In this document: piece after piece, positions 16,694 through 24,148 of the stretch
How positions within the stretch are numbered: position 1 is the first letter of the stretch
Layout of the letters: the number at the start of each line of letters is the position of its first letter
Assembly (NCBI GenBank): GCA_030425485.1
Contig: JAUIAM010000017.1
Span: 16,994-80,993 of the forward strand
Direction: 5' to 3'
Origin: Verrucomicrobiia bacterium
GTDB taxonomy: Bacteria > Verrucomicrobiota > Verrucomicrobiia > Opitutales > Cerasicoccaceae
DNA: 64,000 bases
The notes under the pieces: generated by a model
Database searches by the model: none
What the model saw: only the letters and a program-made list of their open reading frames with translations
What the model was told of the DNA's origin: nothing
Position numbers and translations under genes: made by a program

Positions 16694-17827
16694 TTAACTG
16701 TCTTTAAATTTCTCGTGGATGATTTCTCCGTCCTTGGTGAGGAGGCAGCCCTTGAGGATATCGTCATCGAGCCGGTACTGGAAGTCGCCCGCCTCGGCGT
16801 CCCAAAAGTGTTCGAGGAAATGGTGGAGGTTTGAGGCCAGCATCTGGCTGGCGTGCTGGGCGTAGTAACCTTCGATATTCTCGTGGCCGATGATGCGCAC
16901 GCCGTTGGCTGTGGTGACTTCCTGACCGTGGACAGCGCCCTCGACGTTGCCGCCCGTCTCTACCGCGAGGTCAACGATGATGCTGCCGGACTTCATCTGG
17001 CTGAGAATATCTGCCGTGATGATTTTTGGAGCAGGGCGACCGAAAAGTTTTGCCGTGGTAATAACCACATCGGCCTGCGCGCAGGCCTTGGCCATGCCCT
17101 GACGTTGCTTGTCCATCTGCTCGGGCGTCAGCTCCTGAGCATAGCCCTGATCGGTCTGTCCGGTGTCGCCAAGATCGACCTTGACGAACTTCGCCCCGAG
17201 CGATTTGACCTGCTCCTCGACCACGGGCCGAGTGTCAAAGGCCTCGACGCGTGCGCCGAGGCGCTTGGCCGTAGCGATGGCCTGCAGGCCTGCCACACCC
17301 ACGCCGATGATGAAGAACCGCGCGGGGGAAAGGGTGCCGGCAGGGGTCATCATCATGGGCAGAATCTTGCTCATGCGATTCGCGGCCAGGAGGACCGCCG
17401 CGTAGCCTGCCAGATTGGCCTGAGATGAGAGGGCGTCCATCTTCTGGGCCAGCGTGGTGCGGGGGATCATCTCCAGGCTGACAGCGTTTACCTTGGCCGC
17501 GGCCAGCTTGCCCAGTAGGTCCTTTTCATTAAAGGGGTCGAGGAAACTGAGGTGTAGGCTGCCGGGCTTTAGACGGGGGAGTTCAGCGGCGTCCGGTTTG
17601 CGCACGCGCATGACGATGTCCGCTCCGGCCAGGGCACTTTCGCGATCAGTGATAATCTCCGCTCCGGCCTCGCGGTAAAGCTCATCAGGGAGGTCGGCCT
17701 TGCTTCCACTGCCGGATTCGACCTGCACCCGCAGGCCCAAGGCGGTGAATTTCCTGGCGACCTCAGGGGTCAGCGCGGTGCGGGTTTCTCTGGGGTCGGT
17801 TTCGCGGCTAACAAACAGGGTCTTCAT
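16694..17827 (-). CDS. pntAA: NAD(P) transhydrogenase alpha subunit, NAD-binding part (alpha-1)
   Basis: The product has 377 residues and belongs to the alanine dehydrogenase/PntA fold. It opens with MKTLFVSRETDPRETRTALTPE and carries the NAD-binding RFFIIGVGVAGLQAIATAKRLGA followed by VEAFDTRP. TDQGYAQELTPEQ and VVITTAKLFGRPAPKIIT are typical of transhydrogenase domain I. This soluble domain binds NADH and passes hydride to NADP on PntB. It is the first gene of the pnt operon. The stop lies close to base 16694 and the start ATG at 17827 has no close upstream gene, so the operon promoter should be in 17828-17900. Confidence 0.97.
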   Translation of the reverse strand: MKTLFVSRETDPRETRTALTPEVARKFTALGLRVQVESGSGSKADLPDELYREAGAEIITDRESALAGADIVMRVRKPDAAELPRLKPGSLHLSFLDPFNEKDLLGKLAAAKVNAVSLEMIPRTTLAQKMDALSSQANLAGYAAVLLAANRMSKILPMMMTPAGTLSPARFFIIGVGVAGLQAIATAKRLGARVEAFDTRPVVEEQVKSLGAKFVKVDLGDTGQTDQGYAQELTPEQMDKQRQGMAKACAQADVVITTAKLFGRPAPKIITADILSQMKSGSIIVDLAVETGGNVEGAVHGQEVTTANGVRIIGHENIEGYYAQHASQMLASNLHHFLEHFWDAEAGDFQYRLDDDILKGCLLTKDGEIIHEKFKDS

Positions 17828-18066
17828 AACTGTCGTTTATGACTGGTATACGAATTAGTAGAAAACGCAATGGCAAAATGTGATATTTGTGTCGCTGGGC
17901 GTTGCGCTCGACCGATGTAATACCGTCTTCCCATTAAAAAGTCAGTGGGCGGGGGAGGGCAGCCATCCTTACCAAAACAGCCTATCGATGAAGCGGTATA
18001 AGCGCGTAGGCTGAAGCACCACCCGCTGTTAGACGGCGAGGTAGTTAATCCTTTCTTTGCATCCGC
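17828..18066. other. Non-coding stretch upstream of the pnt operon
   Basis: This part of the 403-base gap between pntAA and the hydroxyacid dehydrogenase gene shows no convincing gene. It must contain the pnt promoter, reading leftward. A TTGCCATTG word occurs on the minus strand near 17878, similar to half of the inverted repeats noted at 22281 and 51868. No clear -35/-10 pair was found. Confidence 0.4.
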
Positions 18067-18237
18067 GGCCTAGGCCGTGTTTTCAAATTCATCAAGGTCG
18101 GTAGAAAAGGGTCTTTTCGCGTCTTTTTCCGTTTTCTCAGTTCATGAATCTGGATTCACACCACTTCGAAAGCCGAAAAAATCCTCAAAATTACCTCTTT
18201 TTCCCTCGTTTCTTAATTTGAAGACACACCCTAGGCC
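18067..18237. repeat. Large imperfect palindrome (~171 bp) with concentric arms
   Basis: The outer arms start with GGCCTAGG at 18067 and end with its complement CCTAGGCC at 18230-18237. They continue inward with GTGT and TTCAAATT on both sides. The centre is a perfect 6 bp inverted repeat TGAATC-tg-GATTCA at 18145-18158, and both pairs share a centre at ~18152. Over the first 80 positions of each arm I count roughly 64% matching bases without gaps. The right arm runs into the last codons of the hydroxyacid dehydrogenase gene, whose stop codon lies in the CCTAGG core. It could be a non-autonomous mobile element remnant or a long structured 3' region. Confidence 0.6.
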
Positions 18238-19226
18238 ATGGTTTTCAGGGCCTGGGCAGTGACTTCGTGTTGCAGGGGCCTGCCGCTGAGAAGGCGCTCG
18301 CACTCCTCGACCATGTATCCGCCCATGCGCTGGCATTCATTGCCGACGCTGCCCGCGATGTGCGGGGTCAAATGGACGTTGGCTAAGTCCCAGAAGGGGT
18401 GATCGGAGGGGGTGGGCTCATCGGTGGTGACGTCGAGCAGGGCTTCAAGGTCTGTGCGTTGGCGCAGAACCGTGGCCAGGGCGTCTTCGTCAATCACGGC
18501 GCCGCGAGACGTGTTTATCAGCGTGGCTCCTTGTTTCATCCGCTCCAGCAGGGATTGAGTAATCATTTTCTGCGTTTCGGGCAGGCTGGGGGTGTGCAGG
18601 CTGATGACGTCCGCGGTGGAAAAAAGCGTTTCGAGGTCTACGAGCTTCACCCCGAGGGCCTGTGCCTGCTCCCCGGCGCAGAATGGGTCGTAGGCGATGA
18701 CCTTGATCTGGTGAGCCTTGAGGCGTTCCGCGACCATGCGCCCGATCTCACCGAGGGATACCAGGCCGACGGTGCTGCCGTAGGCACCGGGCAGGGTGAG
18801 GTCTCGCTGCCAGGTGCGCTCTGCCTTCTGGCGGCGTGTTGTGGGCCAGAAATGCTTGAGTGAAAGGATGATGGCGGCGTGGGAAAACTCGGCTACCGGC
18901 ACGGCGTTGGCCCGCCAGGAAGAGGATATACCGACTCCGCGCTCCTGAGCGGCGTCGGTGTAGAACTTTCTGATGCTGCCTGCTCCATAGAAGACATGCC
19001 GCAGCTTGGGGCAGGCCAGGAGAAAGGCCTCATCCATCAGCGCCATCCCCCATCCAGAGAAAACGTATTCTACGTCGGCCAGCAGGTTCTTGTGCTCCTG
19101 CCAGGTGTCATGGCACAAGCGGGTGGGTATGACGTCCGTAAGCTCCTGGATACGTGCCAGTTGCTCTGGTGAATAGATGTTCTCAAAGGAATACTCGCTG
19201 AGGATAAATATGCTCTTCGGCTTCAT
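18231..19226 (-). CDS. D-isomer-specific 2-hydroxyacid dehydrogenase family protein
   Basis: The protein has 331 residues. The NAD-binding loop reads GLVSLGEIGRMV, with Ser in place of the usual first central Gly. The catalytic trio is present: Arg in INTSRGAVIDEDAL, Glu in LDVTTDEP and His in LTPHIAGSVGNE. Family members reduce 2-oxoacids or oxidise D-2-hydroxyacids with NAD(H). The substrate here is unknown (glyoxylate, hydroxypyruvate, phosphoglycerate or a sugar acid are options). It is a single minus-strand gene. Its end lies inside the palindrome at 18067-18237. A perfect 12-base palindrome ATCATATATGAT at 19312-19323 sits in its upstream region and may be an operator. Confidence 0.88.
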   Translation of the reverse strand: MKPKSIFILSEYSFENIYSPEQLARIQELTDVIPTRLCHDTWQEHKNLLADVEYVFSGWGMALMDEAFLLACPKLRHVFYGAGSIRKFYTDAAQERGVGISSSWRANAVPVAEFSHAAIILSLKHFWPTTRRQKAERTWQRDLTLPGAYGSTVGLVSLGEIGRMVAERLKAHQIKVIAYDPFCAGEQAQALGVKLVDLETLFSTADVISLHTPSLPETQKMITQSLLERMKQGATLINTSRGAVIDEDALATVLRQRTDLEALLDVTTDEPTPSDHPFWDLANVHLTPHIAGSVGNECQRMGGYMVEECERLLSGRPLQHEVTAQALKTMA

Positions 19227-19311
19227 GCTGTGTGAAAATCGCGGTCAACAAATGTGGCGCAAATCACGGCCTAGATTGTCGAACCTTGACCGTAGAGACA
19301 AGGCATCAACC

Positions 19312-19323
19312 ATCATATATGAT
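19312..19323. promoter_or_regulatory. 12 bp palindrome upstream of the hydroxyacid dehydrogenase gene
   Basis: ATCATATATGAT is perfectly self-complementary and lies 86 bases upstream of the start at 19226. A second inverted repeat, CCTTG-N10-CAAGG at 19284-19303, lies between it and the gene. These are possible binding sites for a dimeric regulator. No regulator gene is adjacent. Confidence 0.3.
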
Positions 19324-19415
19324 TTTGCCATCCCGATCATAATTGGCCAAATCCTCAGCGGTGCAAGCACTGATAATGCTGAGGTTCACACATCTCGGCC
19401 GCCGGGGACAGGCGC

Positions 19416-20759
19416 CTAATAGCCTCGCAGCCGACCTTCCCAATCGTCTACGTTGTTGGAAAGGTAGTCGCGGATTTTCAGCTCGCGCTCGATTTCTTCT
19501 TTAAAGAAAGGGTAGATGTCATGGCGGCGAATGGTACCACCATTTTCGTCATGCAGATACTGGCTGTACTTTTGGTAGGTTTCGTCCTGGATGAGCCCGT
19601 TCAGGCGTCGCGAGACGGTGATGGACACGCGGGCAATGACGTCGCGCCCGGCTTTGCCCTGCACACTTCCGCGCTCAATCTGATTGATGGCGTCATTGAT
19701 AATAATGGAAAGGTCCCGGTCTTCGGTCCAGTCGTTGTTGTTGGTATAGAGGAATTGGGCGATGTGCATGCGCTGCTCCTGGAAGGCTTCAAACTCACTG
19801 AACTGGCGGCAGAACTTTCGCAGATCGATCTGGTACCAGTCCTTGGCTGAGTCGATACGGTAGCCGAAGTAGCGTACGGTATCCTTGATGGCTGATCGCT
19901 CGCGCTTGAAGGATTCCTCGTCGAAATAGGAGTCGATATCCACGCGCTGAATGTAGCTGAGCACTCCGATGACTTTTCCGCTCTCTATGTGGATGATGGG
20001 GCTGCCACTGTTGCCCACGTAAATGGGGGCATTGTGCTCGATCTTGGTGGGGCCGACGCCGACGACCTCGCCTTCGGTCCAGATCATGGTGCCGCCGCCC
20101 TTGCTATTGCCGGGGATAACGATGGAGTCCCCGCTTTGGACGTTCTGGCCGACATTGGGGTCGAAGCTCAGGGCAATGTCCGCGTACGCATCCTGTTCGG
20201 CAAAGCGGATGATGGCCAGGTCATGATCGGTGGCACCAAAGATGGATTGCAGGGTGAGCTCACTGCCGTCAATGGTCTTGGCCTTTAAGTCCCGGAGACC
20301 GTTCCCCATGCTGTTGGCGGCGTCCGCGCTGGCGAGTACGTGGACGTTTGTCACGAGAAAGGGGATGTTCTCAATGGTGCAGATAAAGCCCGTGCCGCTG
20401 CCGTTACCACCTTGGATCAGGACGAGGGCGGGCTGGTAGTCTGCGTTGTCATAGCCTGTATATGTTCGGTTGCGTTTTGCTTCTTCCTGTGCCTTCTTTT
20501 GGGCCTCAGCCGACTCCTTTTTCAGGCGCAGAATTTCCTCCAATTGCTCAATGCTGAGATCGCTATAAGGCGCTTCGGGGTTGCCATCCGGGGTGGGTTC
20601 TTCTGTTTCCGGCTCCTTCCAGGGGTCATTATTGCGGGGCAGCGGGTTATCCCGATCTGGCTGGCTGGGTACGAGGTAGTCGAGCTGAGCGTGCAGCCAT
20701 GTGCTGGGAATTCCCAGCACCAGAAACATAATGAGATGGATGGATTTAAGATGGCTCAT
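19416..20759 (-). CDS. Exported trypsin-like serine protease
   Basis: The ATG at 20759 gives a 447-residue precursor with a signal peptide (HLIMFLVLGIPSTWLHAQ). The frame runs further upstream, but a start there would bury the signal. After a Pro/Glu-rich linker and a charged, probably coiled segment (EQLEEILRLKKESAEAQKKA) comes a chymotrypsin-fold domain with His140 (LVTNVHVL), Asp180 (DHDLAII) and Ser251 (VGNSGSPI). The trio is intact. The ~190-residue C-terminal part has no recognised domain. PDZ domains are absent, so it is not a typical HtrA. It should act in the periplasm or outside the cell, with unknown substrates. It is divergent from tatD with a shared promoter region. Confidence 0.85.
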   Translation of the reverse strand: MSHLKSIHLIMFLVLGIPSTWLHAQLDYLVPSQPDRDNPLPRNNDPWKEPETEEPTPDGNPEAPYSDLSIEQLEEILRLKKESAEAQKKAQEEAKRNRTYTGYDNADYQPALVLIQGGNGSGTGFICTIENIPFLVTNVHVLASADAANSMGNGLRDLKAKTIDGSELTLQSIFGATDHDLAIIRFAEQDAYADIALSFDPNVGQNVQSGDSIVIPGNSKGGGTMIWTEGEVVGVGPTKIEHNAPIYVGNSGSPIIHIESGKVIGVLSYIQRVDIDSYFDEESFKRERSAIKDTVRYFGYRIDSAKDWYQIDLRKFCRQFSEFEAFQEQRMHIAQFLYTNNNDWTEDRDLSIIINDAINQIERGSVQGKAGRDVIARVSITVSRRLNGLIQDETYQKYSQYLHDENGGTIRRHDIYPFFKEEIERELKIRDYLSNNVDDWEGRLRGY

Positions 20760-20760
20760 T

Positions 20761-20790
20761 CCAGATTGTATCAAAAGTAACTCAATCTGG
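20761..20790. promoter_or_regulatory. Inverted repeat in the protease / tatD divergent promoter region
   Basis: CCAGATTG and CAATCTGG form a perfect 8 bp inverted repeat with a 14-base spacer, directly adjacent to the start of the protease gene and ~64 bases from tatD. The position suits an operator or, in RNA, a hairpin that would include the protease start region. No cognate regulator is identifiable here. Confidence 0.4.
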
Positions 20791-20853
20791 GTTTTCAACT
20801 TTTTTTGACCGCTATCTGCTTGAAGACTGATACGCTTGCCGCATCGTGGGCGC

Positions 20854-21651
20854 ATGGATTTAATCGATAGCCACTGCCATCTGGAGAGTTTTTATGCCAA
20901 GGGAGAACTCGACACTGCCTTGGCAGGGGCAGCCGAGGCAGGAGTAAAGCGGCTCATCACGATCGGGACCAGTACTGATGATTGGCCGCTGTATCAGCGC
21001 TTGGCGACTGAGTACGCTGGCCAGATCGACTGGACCGTCGGGCTGCACCCCTGCGATGTCGCACAGGACTGGCAGCGGCAGCTCGATCAACTGCCCGGCT
21101 ACTGCGAGGCGGGCACGCGCCCGGTGGCCTTGGGGGAGATTGGGCTGGACTACTTTCACCTTCCCAAGGATGAGGTGGTGGCGGCGGAGTTGAAAGTCTG
21201 GCAGGAGGCAGCCTTTCGCCGCCAGCTCGACCTCGCCACGCGCTACGCATTGCCTATTGTGGTCCACTCGCGCAACGCCTTTGCCGATTGCCTGCGGGTC
21301 ATCGACGACCACGGCTTTCCTTGGGAGCGTGTCGTGCTGCACTGTTTCGCCGACGGGGCGGAGGAGATGCGTGCGCTTAACAAGCGCGGTGGCCGTGGTT
21401 CGTTTACCGGGATTGTTACCTATAAAAGTGCTCAGAACGTGCGTGAGGCCTGCCGGGAGCAAGGGCTGGGTAAGCTGATGGTCGAGACCGACGCCCCGTA
21501 TCTGGCACCGGTGCCGCACCGGGGGAAACGCTGCGAGCCCGCTATGGTGCGGGCAACGGCTGAATTTATCGCCCGGGAATTCGAGCTGTCACTGGATGAG
21601 CTTGCCGCGCAGGTGACGGCCAATACCGTTGCTTTCTTCGGGCTGGATTAA
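20854..21651 (+). CDS. TatD family metal-dependent hydrolase/deoxyribonuclease
   Basis: The product is 265 residues from the ATG at 20854. A TTG 18 bases upstream is less likely. It is a TIM-barrel amidohydrolase relative with all metal ligands visible: DSHCHLES near the start, the bridging Glu in ALGEIGLDY, His in VVHSRNAF, His in VLHCFADG and Asp in VETDAPYLAPVP. TatD proteins are 3'-5' exonucleases on DNA or RNA in quality control. Some members are generic hydrolases. The final segment (RGKRCEPAMV...) is conserved in the family. It is divergent from the serine protease gene and followed on the opposite strand by a small exported protein. Confidence 0.95.
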   Translation: MDLIDSHCHLESFYAKGELDTALAGAAEAGVKRLITIGTSTDDWPLYQRLATEYAGQIDWTVGLHPCDVAQDWQRQLDQLPGYCEAGTRPVALGEIGLDYFHLPKDEVVAAELKVWQEAAFRRQLDLATRYALPIVVHSRNAFADCLRVIDDHGFPWERVVLHCFADGAEEMRALNKRGGRGSFTGIVTYKSAQNVREACREQGLGKLMVETDAPYLAPVPHRGKRCEPAMVRATAEFIAREFELSLDELAAQVTANTVAFFGLD

Positions 21652-21663
21652 GTGTAGACGGGC

Positions 21664-22257
21664 CTACGGGTCCGAACTCCCTGCGGCGGGGGCTTCGACC
21701 GAGTCATTGATTTTTCTCAGCTCTCCCTGGATGACGAGCATGACGGGGCCTTCCTCCATCTCGACTTGCTCGAAGCCTTCTATGATAAGGTACGTGCCGT
21801 CGGATTTACTGACGATGGTATCGGAGAGTTTCTTGGCTGTAAAGGTGTCGTCGTCCTGAGCAAGCCAGTTGATGGAGTTGCCATCGTCGCTGATCTTGGC
21901 CGCGTAGAGGTGGAGGGTGTCTTCCTGCTCGATTTCGCTATAGATGCGTCCGTTGACGACGAATGTTTTCGACTCTGAGTAGCTGATGCGTCCCATCGAG
22001 GCGATGACAGCTTGCCCCTTGAGGATGCGCTTTCCCTTGTCGTCGCGATCCCACCAGTACTGCTGTTCGACTTCGAGCCGCTGGAGTACCTGCCGGGTGA
22101 GCGTGCGGATCTCGTAGCTGCCTGCCCAGCGTCCCACATAGCGATTCATGACGGCATCGAGCTCTTCGGCGCTACGCTTGATCGGCGCATCGGCTTGGGC
22201 AAAGACAGGGGTGCAGAGGGCGAGTAGGCCAAGGACCAGAATCAAGTTGCGAAGCAT
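21664..22257 (-). CDS. Exported protein of unknown function
   Basis: The ATG at 22257 gives 197 residues with a clear signal peptide, MLRNLILVLGLLALCTPVFA. Upstream in-frame ATGs up to 22323 would only add non-signal residues. The mature part (YVGRWAGSYEIRT, IKRSAEELDAVMNRY, SESKTFVVNGRIYSE, EQEDTLHLYAAKISDD) looks like a lipocalin-like or DUF1579-type beta barrel that measures a ~150-residue domain, but I do not recognise a named family. It is expected in the periplasm. The gene converges closely on tatD (12 bases between stops) and is divergent from the MazG-like gene. Confidence 0.7.
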   Translation of the reverse strand: MLRNLILVLGLLALCTPVFAQADAPIKRSAEELDAVMNRYVGRWAGSYEIRTLTRQVLQRLEVEQQYWWDRDDKGKRILKGQAVIASMGRISYSESKTFVVNGRIYSEIEQEDTLHLYAAKISDDGNSINWLAQDDDTFTAKKLSDTIVSKSDGTYLIIEGFEQVEMEEGPVMLVIQGELRKINDSVEAPAAGSSDP

Positions 22258-22268
22258 TGGGCATGAGC

Positions 22269-22293
22269 ATGGCATAAACTTTGCCATTGGCAA
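22269..22293. promoter_or_regulatory. Overlapping inverted repeats with sigma-54-like spacing
   Basis: ATGGCA-N7-TGCCAT (22269-22287) overlaps TTGCC-att-GGCAA (22281-22293). The first also reads as TGGCATAAACTTTGCC, with GG and GC separated by 10 bases as in -24/-12 sigma-54 promoters. It would start transcription near 22295 for the MazG-like gene at 22322. rpoN lies 6 kb away, but no enhancer-binding activator is seen in the window. Either an operator or a sigma-54 promoter is possible. Confidence 0.35.
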
Positions 22294-22321
22294 GTAAGAG
22301 CGTATCGCGTAAGGCTTCGGC

Positions 22322-22687
22322 ATGTCCGATTCCGATACGAGTATTGCCGAGTTGAAGCAGCGAGTGGCCGATTTCGCGACCGAGCGAGACTGGCAGCAAT
22401 TTCATTCGCCGAAAAACCTGAGTATGGCGCTGGCGGCGGAAGCGGGGGAACTGATGGAACATTTCCTCTGGGCGGACGCGGAGGCGTCCTACGAAACGGC
22501 AGCGTCGGAAGCCAAGCGCGGTAAAATCAAAGACGAGCTGGCCGATGTGGTCATCTACGCGCTGGAGTTTGCCAATGTGACGGGGATCGACTTAAGCGAG
22601 GCGATCCGAGTCAAGATGCAGCAAAACGCCCGCAAGTACCCGGTGGAAAAAGCCAAGGGGCGTTCCGAGAAATACGACGAGCTGTAG
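22322..22687 (+). CDS. MazG-like nucleotide pyrophosphohydrolase
   Basis: The protein has 121 residues, all alpha-helical in pattern. It carries the MazG/dCTPase signature: SLAEAGE-type helix read here as ALAAEAGELMEHFLW, and the second metal-binding helix KDELADVVIYALEFAN. NTP pyrophosphohydrolases of this small, single-domain type (RS21-C6/DCTPP1-like) hydrolyse non-canonical or excess dNTPs to monophosphates and so clean the nucleotide pool. The ATG at 22322 overlaps, on the opposite strand, the outermost possible start of the exported protein (shared CATG). Start at MSDSDTSIAEL is natural. It is expected to be a cytoplasmic homodimer or tetramer. Confidence 0.88.
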   Translation: MSDSDTSIAELKQRVADFATERDWQQFHSPKNLSMALAAEAGELMEHFLWADAEASYETAASEAKRGKIKDELADVVIYALEFANVTGIDLSEAIRVKMQQNARKYPVEKAKGRSEKYDEL

Positions 22688-22714
22688 GGCGATTTGCTCG
22701 TACTTTAGCAAAGC

Positions 22715-22797
22715 TTTATCTCACGCTAAGCCCGCAGAGATCGCAAAGGCGGGATGGGCAGGTTGGCTTGTTGCGCGTTGCGCTCTTTGCGCGAGTT
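22715..22797. repeat. CGCAAAG-type dispersed intergenic repeat
   Basis: The left part reads TCTCACGCTAAGCC and GATCGCAAAGGCG, and the right part TTGCGCTCTTTGCGCGAG. These are degenerate inverted copies of a CACGCAAAG/CTTTGCG word also seen at 61803-61890 and 61949-62043. It lies between the MazG-like gene and the convergent mini-ORF. Words of this type are common in intergenic regions of several bacterial phyla. Function unknown. Confidence 0.5.
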
Positions 22798-22808
22798 GGC
22801 ATTTCCTG

Positions 22809-22901
22809 CTAGAGCAGGTACATGCCGAGCAGTCCGAGGGCGAAGAGCACGAGCAGGACGGAGAGGGCGGTGGCTTCCTGGCGGGTGAGCTTGAGGGGCA
22901 T
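22809..22901 (-). CDS. 30-residue single-helix membrane mini-protein coupled to the DUF1501 gene
   Basis: Reading the minus strand from the ATG at 22901 to TAG at 22809 gives MPLKLTRQEA, then a hydrophobic run TALSVLLVLFALGLLGMYLL ending at the stop. The start lies 2 bases after the DUF1501 stop codon (TAG-CC-ATG), a strong sign of translational coupling. The layout is a short basic N-terminus and one ~20-residue membrane helix. I do not recognise a named family. The position suggests it is made with the DUF1800 and DUF1501 proteins and may be a membrane anchor or partner (inference). Small size means chance occurrence cannot be excluded without comparison across genomes. Confidence 0.6.
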   Translation of the reverse strand: MPLKLTRQEATALSVLLVLFALGLLGMYLL

Positions 22902-22903
22902 GG

Positions 22904-24145
22904 CTAGACGAAGTTCAGGGGAAGGAAGGGCTTTTCGATCACTTTGGTGGGGTCACTCTTGAGCCAGTTATTGAGTACGGTGGAGTACACTTGGCGGAAG
23001 TCGGTGCTGTATTTCAAGTCCTGATTGTGCTCGATGTCCAGACTAGGCGGTGTGCCGACGAGCGTGTCTTTGACTCCGCTGCCCATGACGAATAGCGGGG
23101 CGGAGGTGCCGTGGTCGGTGCCACTGCTTTTGTTTTCGCTCGGGCGGCGTCCAAACTCAGAGAAAGTCATGGTCAAGACCTGATCGTTAAGCTTGTGAGC
23201 TTCGAGGTCGGTCTGGAAAGCGTTGAGCGCGCTCGATAGTTGGCCAAGCAGTCTGGCGTGCGAGCCCAGTTGGTTGGCATGGGTGTCGAAGCCCCCATGT
23301 TTGACGAAGTAAACGCGCGTTTCCAAACCAGCGGATATGAGAGCCGCGACGCGCTTGAGGGATTGGGCCAGCGCATCATTCTGGTACTTTGCCATGGGCT
23401 TGTATTGGTTGATGACGTTGGAGACGCGCTGCTCGGTGACGAGCGTATCCATGAGTGTTTGCTCAAGGTAGCCAGCGTTGCCCTCTTGCAGGTCCTGGCT
23501 GATGATGCCTTCGAGTAACTCGGTACTGGGGTCGCGCCGGGCGTTATAGTTGCCCCGCGCAGGCATGCCAAAAATGTTATGCGGTACCTGGGATAGGCAG
23601 GCCTGGGGAAGCTCTCCGCCGATGTGGACGGCGTTGGGGTCGGAGGACTCGGGGCTGCCTGCGCAAGTGGCATCAAGGTAGCGGCCAACCCAGCCGGTAT
23701 AGCTGGTGTCGTTGCTGTCCACTGCGGTCTCCCAGATTTCGGTTGAGCGGAAGTGGCTGCGGTTGGGGTTGGGGTAGCCGACGTTTTGGACGATGGAGAG
23801 CTTACCGTTTTTCCAGAGTTCGGACATCTCGACCATGTCCGGATGCAGGGCGGTGTTACCATCGAGCTTTAGAAGGTCGTTGGCCTTGAGCGCGATGTTT
23901 GGGCGCAGCTTGTAGTACTGGTCGTCCTGAAACGGGATGACGGTGTTTAGCCCGTCATTGCCTCCGGCCAGTTGGACGAGGACAAGGATGCTGCGGTCAC
24001 GCTCGGCAATGGGCACCTGAGCGGCGATGGAGCGCGTGAGAAAAGCGGGGGCCATCCCGCTGAAGGCGAGCAAGCCCATGCCACTGACCGAGCTGCGAAG
24101 GAATTCCCGACGGGTGAGCGGGAGGCTGGGCTGTGAACTTTTCAT
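22904..24145 (-). CDS. DUF1501 domain-containing protein with Tat signal
   Basis: The protein has 413 residues. The N-terminus has a twin-arginine signal (LTRREFLRSS followed by a hydrophobic stretch SVSGMGLLAFSGMAPAFL). The body follows the DUF1501 pattern: LVLVQLAGGNDGLNTVIP, HPDMVEMSELWKNGKLSIVQNVGYP and TMTFSEFGRRPSENKSSGTDHGTSAPLFVMG, in the alkaline-phosphatase/sulfatase-like superfamily. It should be folded in the cytoplasm and exported by Tat, and a tatA gene is present at 52751. It starts 3 bases after the DUF1800 stop, so the two are one operon. The pair is widespread in Planctomycetota and Verrucomicrobiota. No reaction has been settled for it. Confidence 0.93.
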   Translation of the reverse strand: MKSSQPSLPLTRREFLRSSVSGMGLLAFSGMAPAFLTRSIAAQVPIAERDRSILVLVQLAGGNDGLNTVIPFQDDQYYKLRPNIALKANDLLKLDGNTALHPDMVEMSELWKNGKLSIVQNVGYPNPNRSHFRSTEIWETAVDSNDTSYTGWVGRYLDATCAGSPESSDPNAVHIGGELPQACLSQVPHNIFGMPARGNYNARRDPSTELLEGIISQDLQEGNAGYLEQTLMDTLVTEQRVSNVINQYKPMAKYQNDALAQSLKRVAALISAGLETRVYFVKHGGFDTHANQLGSHARLLGQLSSALNAFQTDLEAHKLNDQVLTMTFSEFGRRPSENKSSGTDHGTSAPLFVMGSGVKDTLVGTPPSLDIEHNQDLKYSTDFRQVYSTVLNNWLKSDPTKVIEKPFLPLNFV

Positions 24146-24148
24146 GGC

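Noticed and set aside
18077..18262. 61-codon open frame inside the large palindrome
   Set aside because: Ser/Phe/Lys-rich translation without family features. The sequence is better explained by the palindrome, and the end overlaps the hydroxyacid dehydrogenase.
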